Shown here piece after piece: positions 34,152-42,149 of a stretch of DNA of 53,581 bases. The DNA is from CAZIVP01 sp964542915 (lineage in GTDB: Bacteria; Calditrichota; Calditrichia; Calditrichales; Calditrichaceae). The stretch is from positions 1-53,581 of the forward strand of contig CAZIVP010000022.1 of NCBI GenBank assembly GCA_964542915.1, in the 5' to 3' direction. A program made the translations under genes and the position numbers. The notes under the pieces are model-generated. The model made no database searches. It had not been told where the DNA came from and saw nothing but the letters and a program-made list of their open reading frames with translations. The stretch's first letter is position 1. Each line of letters begins with the position of its first letter.

Positions 34152-34170
34152 ATGCTTACAATGTAAACAT
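34152..34170. promoter_or_regulatory. palindromic operator of the RHH antitoxin operon
   Basis: ATGCTTACAATGTAAACAT: the inner TTACA-A-TGTAA is a perfect inverted repeat and the outer ATG/CAT also match. Located just upstream of the antitoxin ATG at 34135, where RHH antitoxins usually bind to repress their own operon. Confidence 0.6.
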
Positions 34171-34309
34171 AAATTACACCCATTACAATCTGAAAAGTTC
34201 AAGCAATAAAATAATGCATTATTGAGGGCTGAGAAATGATTAATAAAATCGCGTGAGGGATTCGAGAGCGGATATGATTGGCGCACGTATGAACAAGGAG
34301 AGATTCACA

Positions 34310-34605
34310 ATCAACAAATGACCAAAACGCCGTCCGCACGATTGAATGGTTTATGATCTCGTCATCGGATTTAATGATGGATCCCGGAGGGACCATATAT
34401 TTGTAGATTTAATGTGATCGCCGGAATCATCGGCGTCCCGTCAGTGACGCAACATAGGCCGATGGATTTTTGGTTTCGTCCAGGACGGGACGTTGATTGC
34501 ATTGGCGGCGTTTTTCGTTTCTACAAACATTATGTCCCTAACGGGACATTCAAGGGATTACGCCGTGAGAAATCACAAATTCGAATGTTCGAAACGTCCA
34601 TCATA
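34310..34605 (+). repeat. hairpin repeat family, copy R3
   Basis: A complete unit: palindromes GGATCCCGGAGGGACC (34379-34394), GCGTCCCGTCAGTGACGC (34433-34450), CGTCCAGGACGGGACG (34478-34492) and TGTCCCTAACGGGACA (34533-34548), then the link with TTCGAATGTTCGAAACG. The centre-to-centre distances are about 45-55 bases. It separates the RelE module from the TumE module. Confidence 0.88.
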
Positions 34606-34784
34606 TAATCGACGGATTTGTGATTTCATTTTTGGTTATTGATTATTGTTTGATTTTTGAATTTTGATAATGGGGATTTTAAATACCCTGCCATTGGATA
34701 GTTCTATGCATAAGGTTCTATCTTCGGCCCGTGCGTTCAGGAAGGAAAATTTATCAGGAAGCTGTCTTTCAACCTTAATGGAAT

Positions 34785-35144
34785 TCATCCTAATTTTCTT
34801 TTAACAAATTCTAAAAACTCATGTAATCCAATTTCGATATTACTATTGATCGTGCTTTCCGTAACATTACCGGCAGAGCCGTTATGATAATGCTTAGGGA
34901 ACGTTTTAACGCTCCGCCATTTTCTATGCGGTATATTGTCATGCCGGTATAAGGCGCCGTCGATAAATCTTCGTTCCCAATGATAACTGTAACGATCCGG
35001 CAATTTAAGGGAGAACCAAACATCAATAAAAGAATTATCTTTCAATATAATACGCATTTCATTGATTTCTTTTATAATAACTTCATCAATGATCTCATTA
35101 TACGTAGGCTCAATGTCATGTTTAAGCTTTAGAAGATCGGTCAT
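34785..35144 (-). CDS. TumE-family toxin (DUF6516)
   Basis: 119 aa. DNSFIDVWFSLKLPDRYSYHWE, DGALYRHDNIPHRKW and FPKHYH followed by a C-terminal LHEFLEFVKRKL are the conserved blocks of the DUF6516/TumE family. Its ATG overlaps the stop of the upstream gene in ATGA, the standard toxin-antitoxin coupling; here the antitoxin comes first. The family is assigned as a toxin on the basis of TumE-TumA; the biochemical target is not settled. Confidence 0.8.
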   Translation of the reverse strand: MTDLLKLKHDIEPTYNEIIDEVIIKEINEMRIILKDNSFIDVWFSLKLPDRYSYHWERRFIDGALYRHDNIPHRKWRSVKTFPKHYHNGSAGNVTESTINSNIEIGLHEFLEFVKRKLG

Positions 35145-35431
35145 TCAGATAGCTGTTCCATCAAGCGTTCAATCTTATCTTTTTGATATTCAAGGCGGTC
35201 TAACTCCGTATAATCTGAAAAACTCTCCAATTCTTCGACTTTGCCTTCTTTGTACAGATTATCAAGTTCCTCCACGGACGTAATGTTATACTTGAGGCCA
35301 ATATTATAAATCTGAAGCCGAATATCCTTTAATCGCTTTTCTAAAAAAACTTTGACGCTTTCATTTAAGAAAGCATCATAAGATAAATTTAAATCCTGAG
35401 CAATGTTTTGGATTAATTCCCTCGTCTGCAT
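35141..35431 (-). CDS. TumA-like antitoxin
   Basis: 96 aa from the ATG at 35431 (AAAGG eight bases upstream); the longer frame to 35524 runs into repeat sequence. Helical: LNLSYDAFLNESVKVFLEKRL, IYNIGLKYNITSVEELDNLY, then an acidic segment and DRLEYQKDKIERLMEQL. This layout is the usual partner of DUF6516 proteins. It overlaps the TumE gene by four bases. Confidence 0.78.
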   Translation of the reverse strand: MQTRELIQNIAQDLNLSYDAFLNESVKVFLEKRLKDIRLQIYNIGLKYNITSVEELDNLYKEGKVEELESFSDYTELDRLEYQKDKIERLMEQLSE

Positions 35432-35522
35432 AAAATAAGCCTTTTTTGATTTTAAAATTATCGCCATAATAAAGCGAATGCAACTCTTTGCACCGGCTTG
35501 GCGGTTTATGTGTTTTAATTCC

Positions 35523-35580
35523 ATTATGCCCGGTGCATTGCCCCGGGCTATCCCATTGTGCCCCGTTGGGGCACATTATG
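35523..35580 (+). repeat. second short repeat family, copy a
   Basis: CCCGGTGCATTGCCCCGGGC and TGTGCCCCGTTGGGGCACA within 58 bases. The same pair of motifs recurs at 35930-35985, with a partial copy (CCCGTTGGGGCAAAT) at 36850-36866. It flanks copy R4 on both sides, so R4 is nested between direct repeats. Confidence 0.7.
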
Positions 35581-35900
35581 TTTCGTCCCTGACGGGACGT
35601 CGATTGCATTGGCGGCGTTTTTCGTTTCTACAAACATTATGTCCCTAACGGGACATTCAAGAGATTACGCCGGGAGAAATCACAAATCCCAAATTCGAAT
35701 GTTCGAAACGCAATCCATAGGATTGAATGGTTTGTGATGCCGTCATCGGATTTAATGATGGGTCCCGGAGGGACCATATATTTGTAGATCCGGGGTGATC
35801 GCCGGAATCATCGGCGTCCCGTGGGGACGCAACGTTGCACGCCGGATTTGTGGTTTCGTCCCTGACGGGACCTTATGGCGACAACGATGTACGTCCCGAA
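35577..35900 (+). repeat. hairpin repeat family, copy R4
   Basis: Circularly permuted unit: CGTCCCTGACGGGACG (35584-35599), TGTCCCTAACGGGACA (35640-35655), link with TTCGAATGTTCGAAACG, GGTCCCGGAGGGACC (35761-35775), GCGTCCCGTGGGGACGC (35814-35830) and a second GTCCCTGACGGGAC (35858-35871). The interval between the two equivalent hairpins is about 275 bases and defines the unit length. About 255 bases are nearly identical to copy R5. Lies between the TumE and VapC modules. Confidence 0.9.
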
Positions 35901-35929
35901 AGGCTCCATTTAATTGGTTGTATGATCCT

Positions 35930-35985
35930 TATTACCCGGGGCGTTGCCCGGGCTATCATATTGTGCACCATTGGGGCACATTGTT
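35930..35985 (+). repeat. second short repeat family, copy b
   Basis: ACCCGGGGCGTTGCCCGGGC followed by TGTGCACCATTGGGGCACA, the same arrangement as 35523-35580 with several substitutions that preserve the stems. Confidence 0.65.
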
Positions 35986-36053
35986 TACAGTTTCATGCTT
36001 TTGACTTATGTAGCATTCTGAAGGAAATTCTTGTCTCAAAGAAGATATCGTGT

Positions 36054-36500
36054 TTACAAATAATCCAACAATAAAATGATCTCAATATCATCAATATTCT
36101 TCAAATTTTTATCATTCGTAATAAAGGCGTCTGCCCCTGCTTCTACAGCAGAAGAAATTTGAATGGCATCCATCGTTTTTAAAAAAGAATAGCGTCCTCG
36201 TAATATAGCGGCTTGTTCAGCCGTTCTCGGATTAATATCCAAAAGATTAAAATTTTTACCATATCTTAGGAAATCTGAAAATGCACTTACTAATTTTTGA
36301 TTGCCTTTCTGAACCGGTTTAATCAGTACTTCCGTTAACGTTAAAACGGATGTACAGGCTAGTAGATCGCCCTTCTGAAAGGAATCCACGACTATTTTAA
36401 CAAGGGCGCCAAATTTAGTATTAGCTTCTATATAATATATGATGGGTGCGGTATCAATAAAGATATATTCATGCTGTGTCAACCTTTCAGAAAGTTTCAT
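36054..36500 (-). CDS. VapC-type PIN-domain ribonuclease toxin
   Basis: 148 aa from the ATG at 36500. Acidic residues of the PIN fold are in place: YIFIDTAPIIYYIEAN, LTEVLIKPV, FLKTMDAIQISSAVEAGAD and FITNDKNL. The ATG overlaps the antitoxin stop (ATATGA). VapC toxins cut tRNA or rRNA with Mg2+. A longer frame to 36587 would overlap the antitoxin in another frame and is not likely. Flanked by nearly identical repeat copies R4 and R5. Confidence 0.9.
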   Translation of the reverse strand: MKLSERLTQHEYIFIDTAPIIYYIEANTKFGALVKIVVDSFQKGDLLACTSVLTLTEVLIKPVQKGNQKLVSAFSDFLRYGKNFNLLDINPRTAEQAAILRGRYSFLKTMDAIQISSAVEAGADAFITNDKNLKNIDDIEIILLLDYL

Positions 36501-36721
36501 ATACGTTCGTCTCGTAAACCACTGACGTAGTCTTGAACTTCCTGTTCCTCCCATAACCCTTTTCCCAGACCATAGAGTGCGCGCCAATCTTTTTCCTTTT
36601 TTGCATCTATCCCGGATTGTCGCAATAAAATCGCCAGCTTTTCGACCAGTCTTAGCTGATCTTGCGCAGATAAACGTTTAATTTCCTTTTCTATTCTCTT
36701 TAAGGCGTTTGTTTTCTTCAT
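36497..36721 (-). CDS. VapB-like antitoxin
   Basis: 74 aa from the ATG at 36721 with GGAGAG eight bases upstream. ALKRIEKEIKRLSAQDQLRLVEKLAILLRQ is the typical helical N-terminus of antitoxins that precede PIN toxins, and the C-terminal LWEEQEVQDYVSGLRDER would wrap the toxin. An A+T-rich inverted repeat AAATTA-CTAAA-TAATTT (36753-36769) upstream could be the operator. Confidence 0.82.
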   Translation of the reverse strand: MKKTNALKRIEKEIKRLSAQDQLRLVEKLAILLRQSGIDAKKEKDWRALYGLGKGLWEEQEVQDYVSGLRDERI

Positions 36722-36892
36722 AATAAGGCTCTCCGATTTGTTTTGCGTGATCAAATTACTAAATAATTTATTGGCGACAAAATTTTCAAGATTCAATCCC
36801 GGAAATAAACACAACAATGAATGCTTCAAAAAGATCTATCATATTATGGCCCGTTGGGGCAAATTGCGTTTCAATTTCTTATTTTTGTCTGA

Positions 36893-37183
36893 TGTTTCGT
36901 CCCGGACGGGACGTCGATTGCATTGGCGGCGTTTTTCGTTTCTACAAACATTATGTCCCTAACGGGACATTCAAGAGATTACGCCGGGAGAAATCACAAA
37001 TCCCAAATTCGAATGTTCGAAACGCAATCCATAGGATTGAATGGTTTGTGATGCCGTCATCGGATTTAATGATGGGTCCCGGAGGGACCATATATTTGTA
37101 GATTTAATGTGATCGCCTGAAGCATCGGCGTCCCGTGGGGACGCAACGTTGCATGAAGGAGCAGGCGGAATAAAACAACGAGG
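36893..37183 (+). repeat. hairpin repeat family, copy R5
   Basis: CGTCCCGGACGGGACG (36898-36913), TGTCCCTAACGGGACA (36954-36969), link with TTCGAATGTTCGAAACG, GGTCCCGGAGGGACC (37075-37089), GCGTCCCGTGGGGACGC (37128-37144), then the tail GGAGCAGGCGGAATAAAACA also found in R1. It is a direct repeat of R4 at a distance of about 1.3 kb with the VapBC module between them. Confidence 0.9.
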
Positions 37184-37241
37184 GGCAACGCCCTGATAAT
37201 ATGCCACACCATAATGCATCATCGCTCCAAAGGACTGCCAT

Positions 37242-37278
37242 AAAAAAAGCCGCGCATCTGTAACGAATACGCGGCTTT
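37242..37278 (-). terminator. intrinsic terminator of the polysaccharide deacetylase gene
   Basis: Arms AAAGCCGCG and CGCGGCTTT pair around a 15-base loop. On the minus strand they are followed by TTTTTTTATGG. Lies 80 bases beyond the stop codon at 37359. Confidence 0.85.
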
Positions 37279-37358
37279 ATGAATTTAAAAGCACGGTCTT
37301 TAAAACGATGGAAGCAATATCATAATTTTATAATGAACCAAATCAACACTTAAACCAT

Positions 37359-38192
37359 TCAACGCTTGGACCTTATCAACAAATACTTCACCCCGTTCTT
37401 CACATTCTGCCACAGCAGCTCCCGCAGCCAGGGCAACGGCGCGTCGCTCCAGCGCTGGGGATGGAATGTCAACATCGCCTGTTGCGGAAAGTTATCGTTT
37501 TCAATAGCCCAAATCATATCTTTCGTTGTATTAAACTCAGGAAAATGATTAGAAGGCGACGCCGTTTGCGCCGAATCATGCTCGCTTTCCTCACGCTGTA
37601 CCTTATCGCGTACGCTCACGGCCTGACCATCCCAGCGCCGGCCGGTATCGGTGTAATAGGCGACTTTATTAAAATCCACATCAAAATAGGGCTCGCCGAT
37701 GACGCCCCGTTCGCGGTAGTCGTACCTGGTCCAGATAATACGGTTATCATAAAGAGAACGCGGCGAACCGTGCATGCAGACGGTCTTAACATCAAAATGG
37801 GCGCGCATTTGCTCCAGGTGGTCGCAAAACGATTCATACGCCAAATCAATCAGCTCTTCCCGGGTTAACGTTTTCTTTTTTCGTTTAACCACCAGATCAA
37901 CGTCTTCATAATGGTAGCCGATCTCGTGGCCGAGCTCGGCAATCTGTTCCATAATGCTCACATCGTAACTTTCCGGCGCGACGCGAAAGTAATAGCTGCC
38001 CGCTATACCGTGTTCCGCCTGAATTCGCGCAAATCGCAACGCATTGGATGGCAATTGGTCCACATCATGACGCAGCACCACCGCCCGCTCCGCCGGCGTT
38101 TCCATATACCGTTCAAGGGTTTGTAAACGGTAGCCCGCACGGAGCAATGCGTTCAGCAGTTCTTTGTATGTTTGGATCGTGAAATCAAGCAT
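37359..38192 (-). CDS. polysaccharide deacetylase-like protein
   Basis: 277 aa. AVVLRHDVDQLPSNALRFARI contains the HDVD metal-binding start of the NodB fold; GYHYEDVDLV corresponds to the H-x-x-x-[ED] helix with GHEIGYHYED, and MLTFHPQRW to the C-terminal histidine motif. It belongs to the divergent branch found in surface polysaccharide loci and would remove acetyl groups from sugars or lipid-linked precursors. No signal peptide, so it is probably cytoplasmic. Last gene of the polysaccharide region; terminator just downstream. Confidence 0.82.
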   Translation of the reverse strand: MLDFTIQTYKELLNALLRAGYRLQTLERYMETPAERAVVLRHDVDQLPSNALRFARIQAEHGIAGSYYFRVAPESYDVSIMEQIAELGHEIGYHYEDVDLVVKRKKKTLTREELIDLAYESFCDHLEQMRAHFDVKTVCMHGSPRSLYDNRIIWTRYDYRERGVIGEPYFDVDFNKVAYYTDTGRRWDGQAVSVRDKVQREESEHDSAQTASPSNHFPEFNTTKDMIWAIENDNFPQQAMLTFHPQRWSDAPLPWLRELLWQNVKNGVKYLLIRSKR

Positions 38193-38205
38193 CCTTACAT
38201 CCTAA

Positions 38206-38250
38206 AAATAAAAAATCCGCGCCAACATGATGCATTGACACGGATTTATA
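38206..38250 (-). terminator. probable terminator of the SDR gene
   Basis: AAATCCGCG (38213-38221) pairs with CACGGATTT (38239-38247) apart from one mismatch; on the minus strand the stem runs into TTTTTATTTTTAGG. Situated between the SDR and deacetylase genes, so the deacetylase probably has its own promoter. Confidence 0.65.
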
Positions 38251-38311
38251 CTTTTTAATCAGATAACATACACCATTCATTCACCTACCTAATGGAATCG
38301 AAATAAGATTT

Positions 38312-39037
38312 TCATATCGTGCCGGCGTCCACAAAAATGTTCTGGCCTGTGATGGAACGCGCTTTATCGGACAGCAAATGGGCGGCCATATCCGCAACCG
38401 ATGCGGCTTCGGTCGCTTCCTTTAAACTGGTGCGCCGGTAGATACGGTCCTTTTGTTCCTTTGATAACGCGGCGTTCATGGCGGTCTCCATGAATCCGGC
38501 CACAATGCAATTGGAGCGTATCTTGCGCTCGCCCCATTCGCGGGCCGTGTTCTTCGAAAAAGCCTCCAGCGCGCCTTTGGTCGAAGCGTACATCGCCAAT
38601 CCCTTATAACCGGTGTGCACGCTGATCGAAGAGATATGCACAATGCTGCCCCGGATTTGATGCAACAGCATGTTGCGTATAACATATTTTGTCAAGATCA
38701 TGGGCGTGAAAACATTGATGCGGTACATGTGTTCCAGGGTATCGGCGTTGATGTTGGTAACGATGTCATCGTATGCCATGGCGGCGTTATTGACAAAGCC
38801 GTGCAGCGGCGTATCCAGGGTCAAAAAGTCGTTTAACAGCAAGACCTTTACATCGCCGGTATTGGAAAGATCGAACGATTTGAGGTGTAATTGCTGCGGA
38901 AAGTTTTTTTGCAGGCTTTGCAGTTCATCGGAGATGGTGCGGTTAACGCCGTAGAGGCGATACCCCTCTTGCAAGAGGGTTTCAGCGATTTTGAATCCCA
39001 AGCCTCGTGAAACGCCGGTAATTAATATGTTTTTCAT
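38312..39037 (-). CDS. SDR family oxidoreductase
   Basis: 241 aa classical short-chain dehydrogenase. TGVSRGLGFKIAETL is the TGxxxGxG cofactor loop, FVNNAAMAYDD the NNAG-like motif, IVHISSISVHTGYKGLAMYASTKGAL gives the catalytic Ser-Tyr-Lys, and ITGQNIFVDAGTI the usual C-terminus. It resembles FabG-like reductases that act on acyl-ACP or on sugars. Near the ACP and ANL ligase of the same locus, reduction of an ACP-bound 3-oxo group is a possible role (inference). Confidence 0.92.
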   Translation of the reverse strand: MKNILITGVSRGLGFKIAETLLQEGYRLYGVNRTISDELQSLQKNFPQQLHLKSFDLSNTGDVKVLLLNDFLTLDTPLHGFVNNAAMAYDDIVTNINADTLEHMYRINVFTPMILTKYVIRNMLLHQIRGSIVHISSISVHTGYKGLAMYASTKGALEAFSKNTAREWGERKIRSNCIVAGFMETAMNAALSKEQKDRIYRRTSLKEATEAASVADMAAHLLSDKARSITGQNIFVDAGTI

Positions 39038-39520
39038 AATGTGGTATGTTAATTTAACATGCTGTTCGTATTCGTAATTTATCCTTCCTGCAGGGATAAT
39101 CTTTATTGGACAACATCAAGAAAAACCACAAGCCACAGATAACAAATTACCAATGATCAAAACGCCATCCGCACGATTGAATGGTTCGATGATGTCGCTA
39201 TCAGAATTGACGTCTTGTCCCGTGGGGACAATCGATTTGCAGAGCCGGGGTAATTAACGGAAAATGGGCGTCCCGTGGGGACGCAACATTGGCCGATGGA
39301 TTTTTGGTTTCGTCCCGGACGGGGCATTATGGTGGCAATGACCTAGTTGTCGATGACAAATATGACCGCCTTCGGGGATTTATTAGTCTTAATTTACAAT
39401 CATTATAACCGGGGTGTTTCCTTTTGAGCACCTCACAGGGATAAAATTGTTTAGCAAAATCATATAGAAATTAGATAGGTACTCCCGGTCATGGTTGGAA
39501 CTAAAATTAAAAATTGGAAG
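39038..39520. other. intergenic region with repeat R6
   Basis: 483 bases containing hairpin repeat copy R6 (39144-39340) and, from 39380 to 39520, A+T-rich sequence without an evident gene. A promoter for the SDR gene must be near 39040-39110. Confidence 0.5.
39144..39340 (+). repeat. hairpin repeat family, copy R6
   Basis: Begins with CAAAACGCCATCCGCACGAT, as in R3, then TTGTCCCGTGGGGACAA (39215-39231), GCGTCCCGTGGGGACGC (39268-39284) and CGTCCCGGACGGGGC (39311-39325). The fourth hairpin is lost. The most diverged plus-strand copy besides R2. Confidence 0.8.
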
Positions 39521-39979
39521 CTATTTCCTTCTTTCCATGTATGTTTTAAGACCGTAACCGCTTCCTAATCCGCCCGCAAATACGACTAATAATTTCAAAA
39601 TTTCTTTATATAAATCAATATTTTCATTAACGAGAAACAGCGTCAAAAAAACAAACAGAGCAGAAAAAATTAAAACATATGTTAACATATACTTTTTTGA
39701 AGACTGAATATCTTTAAAGGTTCTATCATCATCCTTTTCGGAAAGATCTAAAATTTTATCTATATGTTTTTCATTAAGTTTTGACAAGAATTGCGGAGGC
39801 AGGGGCCCAGAAGAACGTTGCATAGACCATCCAATTTGTACTACACGCTTAACCTCTTCAGGAAGTCCTTCTAAAACTTCTTCCTCACTTTGCTCTTCTG
39901 ATTTATCCTGTTTGTCATTATTCGTGATTTTTACATCTTCCGTACTTTCATCTCTTGAAGTTTCTTTACTTTTGTCCAT
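39521..39979 (-). CDS. DUF2335-like small membrane protein
   Basis: 152 aa. A very acidic, lysine-rich N-terminus of about 45 residues is followed by SSGPLPPQFLSKLNEKHIDKILDLSE, which resembles the GPLPPP segment of DUF2335 proteins. Two transmembrane helices follow (about 98-116 and 123-145). GGGAG lies seven bases before the ATG. DUF2335 proteins have no established role. The 94-aa gene lies 18 bases upstream, so the two form a pair inserted in the polysaccharide locus. Confidence 0.65.
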   Translation of the reverse strand: MDKSKETSRDESTEDVKITNNDKQDKSEEQSEEEVLEGLPEEVKRVVQIGWSMQRSSGPLPPQFLSKLNEKHIDKILDLSEKDDDRTFKDIQSSKKYMLTYVLIFSALFVFLTLFLVNENIDLYKEILKLLVVFAGGLGSGYGLKTYMERRK

Positions 39980-39997
39980 TCCCGTTCTCCCAAAAAA

Positions 39998-40282
39998 TTA
40001 ATAACTGATTCTGTTTAACCGGTTTTTAACTTTTTCTTCCAAAATATTGGTAAAACGTTTCTCAAGTTCGTTTTCAATAAAAATACCACAAGAATAATTC
40101 ACAAGTTTAACAAATTCCTTATCATTAATAACATTGTGCTGTTTGAGTGTGCTTAAATATTTAAGCATATTTTTAAAAGATTTTTGATTTAAGTTGGAAA
40201 ACAAATTTTTGCGGACATGTTCGTCTCTAAATATCGAAGAATTCTTATTATTTTCTAAATAAATATTCTTTCTTTTTATCAT
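39998..40282 (-). CDS. hypothetical protein paired with DUF2335-like gene
   Basis: 94 aa from the ATG at 40282, chosen because AGAGG lies five bases upstream; the ATG at 40318 lacks a ribosome site. Basic, asparagine-rich, helical, no transmembrane segment. The middle part (SFKNMLKYLSTLKQHNVIND) is helical with a possible DNA- or protein-binding character. Not recognised. A+T-rich like its neighbour, which suggests that the pair was acquired together. Confidence 0.6.
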   Translation of the reverse strand: MIKRKNIYLENNKNSSIFRDEHVRKNLFSNLNQKSFKNMLKYLSTLKQHNVINDKEFVKLVNYSCGIFIENELEKRFTNILEEKVKNRLNRISY

Positions 40283-40552
40283 CGATTCCTCTATCCGGTT
40301 TTTTTTAAATTTTCTCATTAAATTACGTTTGATTCATTTATTTGTTCAAATGTAACGGGTATGATTAAGTATTACAAGCATCTGATTTTTTTAAGGTGTC
40401 CTGCTGCATTGCCTCCATGTAAACAAAATTCCTATTGTTTTAAAAGTTCTCTTAAACGCTTTATTATGGCGTTTGAATTTTTCCATATTAAATCCATAGA
40501 TCAATATAAAAACGGGTACGACAAAGAAGCAAACCACTAAAGGAAAATTTCC

Positions 40553-41788
40553 CTATGAGCTGCGCTTCAATTTTCCGGTGCGGGTGGTTTCGATACGGTC
40601 CACAAACCGGAACATGCGCGGAATCTTGAAGTCCTGAAGCTTACCCTGCAGAAAGCCGCGCAGCTCTTTTTCGCTGACGCCGGCGCCGATGGTTTCCACA
40701 TCGCATAACAGAATAGTTCCGATAACCTTGCTGGGCTTGCCGTAGACGTGCGCATTTTTAACTTTGGGATGGGTATGGACGGTGGCTTCCACTTCAAGCG
40801 GATTGACCTTGTAACCGCCCACATTGATCATTTCATTCTTACGGCTGATAAACCGGAAGCGCAGCGGCTCATCCGAAAGCACCTCCACCAAATCGCCGGT
40901 GCGGTACCAGCCCCCATCCAGTTTAAATCCGTCGGATTCGCCCAGCAGGTCCCTGTGCACCAGCAATTCGCCGTTATCGATTTTAATATGACGCCGGTTA
41001 TCCTCTTTAATGGTGAAGGCGTCGCCGTCCGATGCAAACAGAGTACCCGCCTCGGTAGAGGCATAGACATTGAGCACGCGGGCATTGGGAAACATTTGTT
41101 GCAGCGGCGCCAGCAGTTCGTTGTCCAGACGTTCGCCGCCGGTTGTAATACGCTTTAATGAGGGAAACACCCGGTCCGCCGGCAGCAACAATCGGAAAAA
41201 GGTGGGCGTGGCGGACAGGTTGGTAATGCGGTAACGCAGCAATCGTTCGAAAATACGTTCCCGCGACAGGCGGAAGAGATTTACCATGGCGTTTCCGTTC
41301 AGGAGGGCCTGGAAGAAGACCTGCAATCCCGCAATGTGGGTGGGATTGTAAGCGAATCCCCAGACGTCGTCTTTCCTGTCGGCGCCCCGTTTCACCGCGC
41401 GGGTCATGCTTTTAATATTGTGGCGTACCTGTTTGGGCAGGCCGGTGGTTCCCGAGGTATAGAGCGTTAAACGCCACTTTCCGGACTGCAACGTTCGTTC
41501 GATCAAATCCGATACATTTTCTATTTCCAAAGCGGGAAGAGGACTGGTTTGTATGCGCATCGCTTCGCTAACGCCCAGTTCCTGTAGTTCTTTGTTCGAA
41601 AAATCGTAATCCAGAAGCGTCAAATCGCTGTTCGCAAGAAGGGAGAGCAAAACCGTTTTGAATATATCGTAATAATCGCTACTGTAACAGTAAGGATTAT
41701 AACGATCCGCGCGGTTCAGATCGTCGATCAGGCGCGACCAGGTATAGGCGACATCGTTCAGGGAATCGTAGAAGAAGAGATCACTCAT
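40553..41788 (-). CDS. ANL-superfamily adenylating enzyme (acyl-ACP ligase-like)
   Basis: 411 aa. LTLYTSGTTGLPKQVRHN is the A3 phosphate loop, NVYASTEAGTLF the A5 adenine motif, GWYRTGDLVEV the A7 aspartate motif, SRKNEMINVGGYKVNP the A8 hinge, and TRTGKLKR the A10 lysine. It is shorter than typical acyl-CoA synthetases (about 500 aa), lacking part of the N-terminal subdomain. The ATG overlaps the ACP stop by eight bases, so the ACP is almost certainly its acceptor. It would activate a carboxylic acid as an adenylate and load it on the ACP. Confidence 0.9.
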   Translation of the reverse strand: MSDLFFYDSLNDVAYTWSRLIDDLNRADRYNPYCYSSDYYDIFKTVLLSLLANSDLTLLDYDFSNKELQELGVSEAMRIQTSPLPALEIENVSDLIERTLQSGKWRLTLYTSGTTGLPKQVRHNIKSMTRAVKRGADRKDDVWGFAYNPTHIAGLQVFFQALLNGNAMVNLFRLSRERIFERLLRYRITNLSATPTFFRLLLPADRVFPSLKRITTGGERLDNELLAPLQQMFPNARVLNVYASTEAGTLFASDGDAFTIKEDNRRHIKIDNGELLVHRDLLGESDGFKLDGGWYRTGDLVEVLSDEPLRFRFISRKNEMINVGGYKVNPLEVEATVHTHPKVKNAHVYGKPSKVIGTILLCDVETIGAGVSEKELRGFLQGKLQDFKIPRMFRFVDRIETTRTGKLKRSS

Positions 41789-42008
41789 GTTGATCAATCT
41801 TGCTTAAAATTTCGCCGACGGTTTCGACAATGCCCTCCTCGAAGACATCCACGCCGTATTCGCTTTCGATACGCACCGTTAGTTCCGCCAGATCGAGGGA
41901 ATCAAAACCGACATCATTTCGCAGTTTCATGTCGGGATTTATCGAATCGAGCGGATCGCGTTGTTTGTTCTCACGTATTTGATTCACAATGTGCAGCAGC
42001 TTGGTCAT
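41781..42008 (-). CDS. acyl carrier protein
   Basis: 75 aa, four-helix acidic ACP. The phosphopantetheine serine is in DVGFDSLDLAELTVRIE. Not the housekeeping fatty-acid ACP, since it is coupled by overlap to an adenylating enzyme and sits in a polysaccharide locus. 141 bases separate it from the hexapeptide acyltransferase upstream. Confidence 0.92.
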   Translation of the reverse strand: MTKLLHIVNQIRENKQRDPLDSINPDMKLRNDVGFDSLDLAELTVRIESEYGVDVFEEGIVETVGEILSKIDQHE

Positions 42009-42149
42009 ATTAAGTATTCCTTACACTTCAAAATTTTCCTGTAGCAATCATAGATTGACAATCGAACATCGTTTTACCCACAGCCCCCTCCCCTGCCTGT
42101 TCCAAAGGGATCCCTTCTGGGCAGGACGGCAAATGGAAGGGGCGGACCG

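Noticed and set aside
36738..37101. Plus-strand frames encoding segments such as SSRTGRRLHWRRFSFLQTLCP
   Set aside because: These are the hairpin repeat read as codons. Similar peptides arise in every copy and in different frames, and there is no ribosome site; not genes.
33446..37183. CRISPR array
   Set aside because: The repeats are about 275 bases long with internal hairpins and are separated by gene-sized segments; there are no 25-40-base repeats with uniform spacers and no cas genes.
33446..37183. Integron cassette array with attC sites
   Set aside because: The layout is similar, but I find no paired RYYYAAC/GTTRRRY cores at repeat ends and no tyrosine integrase in the window.
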